Part shown: positions 62,668 to 64,000 of the stretch, piece after piece | Numbering within the stretch: the first letter of the stretch is position 1 | Layout of the letters: each line of letters opens with the position of its first letter | Origin: Amycolatopsis australiensis | Lineage (GTDB): Bacteria > Actinomycetota > Actinomycetes > Mycobacteriales > Pseudonocardiaceae | DNA length: 64,000 bases | Reading direction: 5' to 3' | NCBI RefSeq assembly: GCF_900119165.1 | Contig: NZ_FPJG01000006.1 | Location: 5,332,001 to 5,396,000, forward strand | Notes under the pieces: model-generated | What the model saw: the letters and a program-made list of their open reading frames with translations, nothing else | What the model was told of the DNA's origin: nothing | Databases searched by the model: none | Program-made: the position numbers and the translations under genes

Positions 62668-63501
62668 ATGCCGGAACACCAGACCTACCACGCCCGCGCG
62701 AACGCCGAGCGCGCGCTGCTGCTGGCGGACACCGCCTCGCCGTTCACCATCACCGTCCGGTTCGTCGGCGGCCTGACCCCGTCCCAGATGGACGCCTTCG
62801 CCGCCGCGGCCGACCGGTGGGCGAAGGTCATCGTCGGCGACCTGCCCGACGTCGTGCTCGACGGCGAGCCGATCGACGACGTACTGATCCTCGCCCAGGG
62901 CGCCGACATCGACGGCGAAGGCCACATCCTCGGCCAGGCGCACATCACCCATGTGCGGCCGGCGGGCCCCGAGCCGTGGGCGCTGCTGCCCGTCCGCGGC
63001 GAGATGACGTTCGACAAGGCCGACCTGGCCAAGATGGAGACCCAGGGCATCATCGGGGACGTGATCACCCACGAGATGGGACACGTCCTCGGCGTCGGCT
63101 CGCTCTGGGCCCCCAAGGGGCTGCTGGTCGGCAAGGGCACCACCGATCCGGTGTTCTCCGGGCCCGCGGCGCTGGCCGAGTACCGCAAGCTGGGCGGACC
63201 CGCCGACGCGACGGGGGTGCCGGTGGAGAACACCGGCGGCCCGGGCACCCGGGACGTGCACTGGCGCGAGCGCACCTTCGGCAACGAGCTGATGACCGGC
63301 TTCGTCAACCCCGCGCCGAACCCGCTGAGCCGGGTCACCGTCGCCTCGCTCGGCGACCTCGGCTACCAGGTCGACCTCGACGCGGCCGACCACTACGAGC
63401 TGCCGACCGCGACCACGGCGCCGGCGGCGAGCGTCGCGGTACACGCCCTCGCGGTCACACCCGCACCGATCGAGCTGCCCCGCGACGCCGTACGCGGCTG
63501 A
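62668..63501 (+). CDS. leishmanolysin-like (M8-type) metalloprotease
   Basis: 277 residues with GGAAGGAACG ahead of the ATG. Zinc motif HEMGH at 135-139, third ligand probably His198 in TRDVHWRERTF, and Met-turn NELMTGFVNP, an order and spacing close to leishmanolysin. FTITVRFVGGLTPSQMDAFAA starts the catalytic domain. No signal peptide is present, so it would stay inside or leave by a non-Sec route. Its target is unknown. Confidence 0.8.
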   Translation: MPEHQTYHARANAERALLLADTASPFTITVRFVGGLTPSQMDAFAAAADRWAKVIVGDLPDVVLDGEPIDDVLILAQGADIDGEGHILGQAHITHVRPAGPEPWALLPVRGEMTFDKADLAKMETQGIIGDVITHEMGHVLGVGSLWAPKGLLVGKGTTDPVFSGPAALAEYRKLGGPADATGVPVENTGGPGTRDVHWRERTFGNELMTGFVNPAPNPLSRVTVASLGDLGYQVDLDAADHYELPTATTAPAASVAVHALAVTPAPIELPRDAVRG

Positions 63502-63511
63502 CCATCCGGGC

Positions 63512-63547
63512 GAGGGGCCGGTTCCGTCTCGGCGGGACCGGCCCCTC
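63512..63547. terminator. hairpin terminator between two convergent genes
   Basis: GAGGGGCCGGT (63512-63522) pairs with ACCGGCCCCTC (63537-63547), 14-nt loop, between the stop of the metalloprotease and that of the minus-strand gene. Probably serves both. Confidence 0.75.
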
Positions 63548-63551
63548 GCCG

Positions 63552-63953
63552 TCAGCAGCTGGAGTACATCTTCAGGTGCGCGACGCGGCCGCAGAGGCCC
63601 GCGTCGAAGTGCGCCCGCGCCCGGAACCGGTAGCGCCGCGCGCCGGCCGGCATGTCCCGCACGAACGTGCGCCAGTCCCCGGCCACGGGCTGCTCGGTGG
63701 TGAGCGAGCCGAGGATCGCCCCGCCGGCACCGAGCAGGTCGACGTGCCGCATCACCCAGGCGTCGCCGTCGCGACGGCTGATCACCGTGCCGTCGAAGGC
63801 CGCGGTGCCGTCCGGGTGGAGCGTCCAGGTGGCGCCGGCCAGCATCGTGGCATCGCCCTTCCTGATCACGTCCCAGGTGAACACCCACGGCGGCCGGCCG
63901 GCGCGCCGCCGCGCCGGAGCGCTGACCGCCTGCACGATGACCGAAGGGTCCAT
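63552..63953 (-). CDS. small hypothetical protein (DUF6294-like)
   Basis: 133 residues. FTWDVIRKGDATMLAGATWT, LHPDGTAAFDGTVISRRDGD and YRFRARAHFDAGLCGRVAHL form a beta-rich domain with two cysteines, the last at the C-terminus (KMYSSC). The pattern resembles actinobacterial DUF6294 proteins, recalled and not checked. Its start lies near the window edge. Function unknown. Confidence 0.6.
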   Translation of the reverse strand: MDPSVIVQAVSAPARRRAGRPPWVFTWDVIRKGDATMLAGATWTLHPDGTAAFDGTVISRRDGDAWVMRHVDLLGAGGAILGSLTTEQPVAGDWRTFVRDMPAGARRYRFRARAHFDAGLCGRVAHLKMYSSC

Positions 63954-64000
63954 GGCCGCACCTTTCCGTCCGCCCGGTCAACAGAGGCACGGACACCGCT

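Overview
The window is a very GC-rich actinobacterial chromosome segment, almost fully coding, with many GTG starts, short overlaps between genes and a complete Pup-proteasome system. Gene order from hisE-hisG through trmI, mpa, dop-pup-prcB-prcA, pafA, pafB-pafC, tatA-tatC, helY, a DUF4333 membrane protein, a 5'-3' exonuclease and a dipeptidase matches, in order, the block known from Mycobacterium tuberculosis. The inserted genes and general style point to Pseudonocardiaceae, probably Amycolatopsis; the genus is an inference from gene content and not a proven call.

Layout. 1-2470: 3' end of an Ada/AlkA-type glycosylase, an O6-methylguanine methyltransferase, then hisE-hisG. 2533-7402: a solo ParA ATPase, a thioesterase and a RecB-like nuclease on the minus strand, then a site-2 protease and the tRNA m1A58 methyltransferase. 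7435-18555: two secreted or membrane proteins, the proteasomal ATPase Mpa, an F420-type oxidoreductase with its ArsR regulator, a small HTH-like protein with an aldo/keto reductase, a lipoprotein, a Nudix hydrolase, and dop-pup-prcB-prcA. 18568-31538: a frameshifted methyltransferase, an Ag85-like esterase, a PAP2-lipid kinase fusion, pafA, a beta-propeller protein, an SDR, an oxidoreductase/HxlR pair, pafB-pafC, tatA-tatC and a second lipid kinase. 31535-41948: helY, a DUF4333 protein, two tandem Eis-like acetyltransferases, an exonuclease, a 48-bp minisatellite, PepE and an Lrp/AsnC regulator. 41995-51321 is accessory: a toxin-antitoxin pair, a SGNH hydrolase, a P450, LysR/SDR, a VOC protein and an ABC exporter. 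51587-63953 holds a chitinase behind a DasR-type site, an IclR-controlled catabolic cluster (intradiol dioxygenase, citryl-CoA-lyase-like protein, CoA-transferase, amidohydrolase), an epoxide hydrolase and three poorly known genes.

How it works together. Dop and PafA remove and attach Pup, Mpa unfolds pupylated proteins and PrcBA degrades them. PafB/PafC are the WYL-domain activators of the LexA-independent DNA-damage response, and the promoter in front of mpa carries the exact sequence motif known for that regulon, so the regulator pair and one of its likely targets lie in the same window.

The most unusual non-coding signals are: a 16-bp imperfect palindrome present four times, always intergenic and always in the same orientation; the damage-type promoter of mpa; two matching 17-bp inverted repeats around the IclR-linked catabolic genes; a hairpin between tatA and tatC; a 48-bp minisatellite between divergent genes; and a repeated layout in which a -10-like hexamer sits 6-8 nt before a start codon, which indicates leaderless transcripts.
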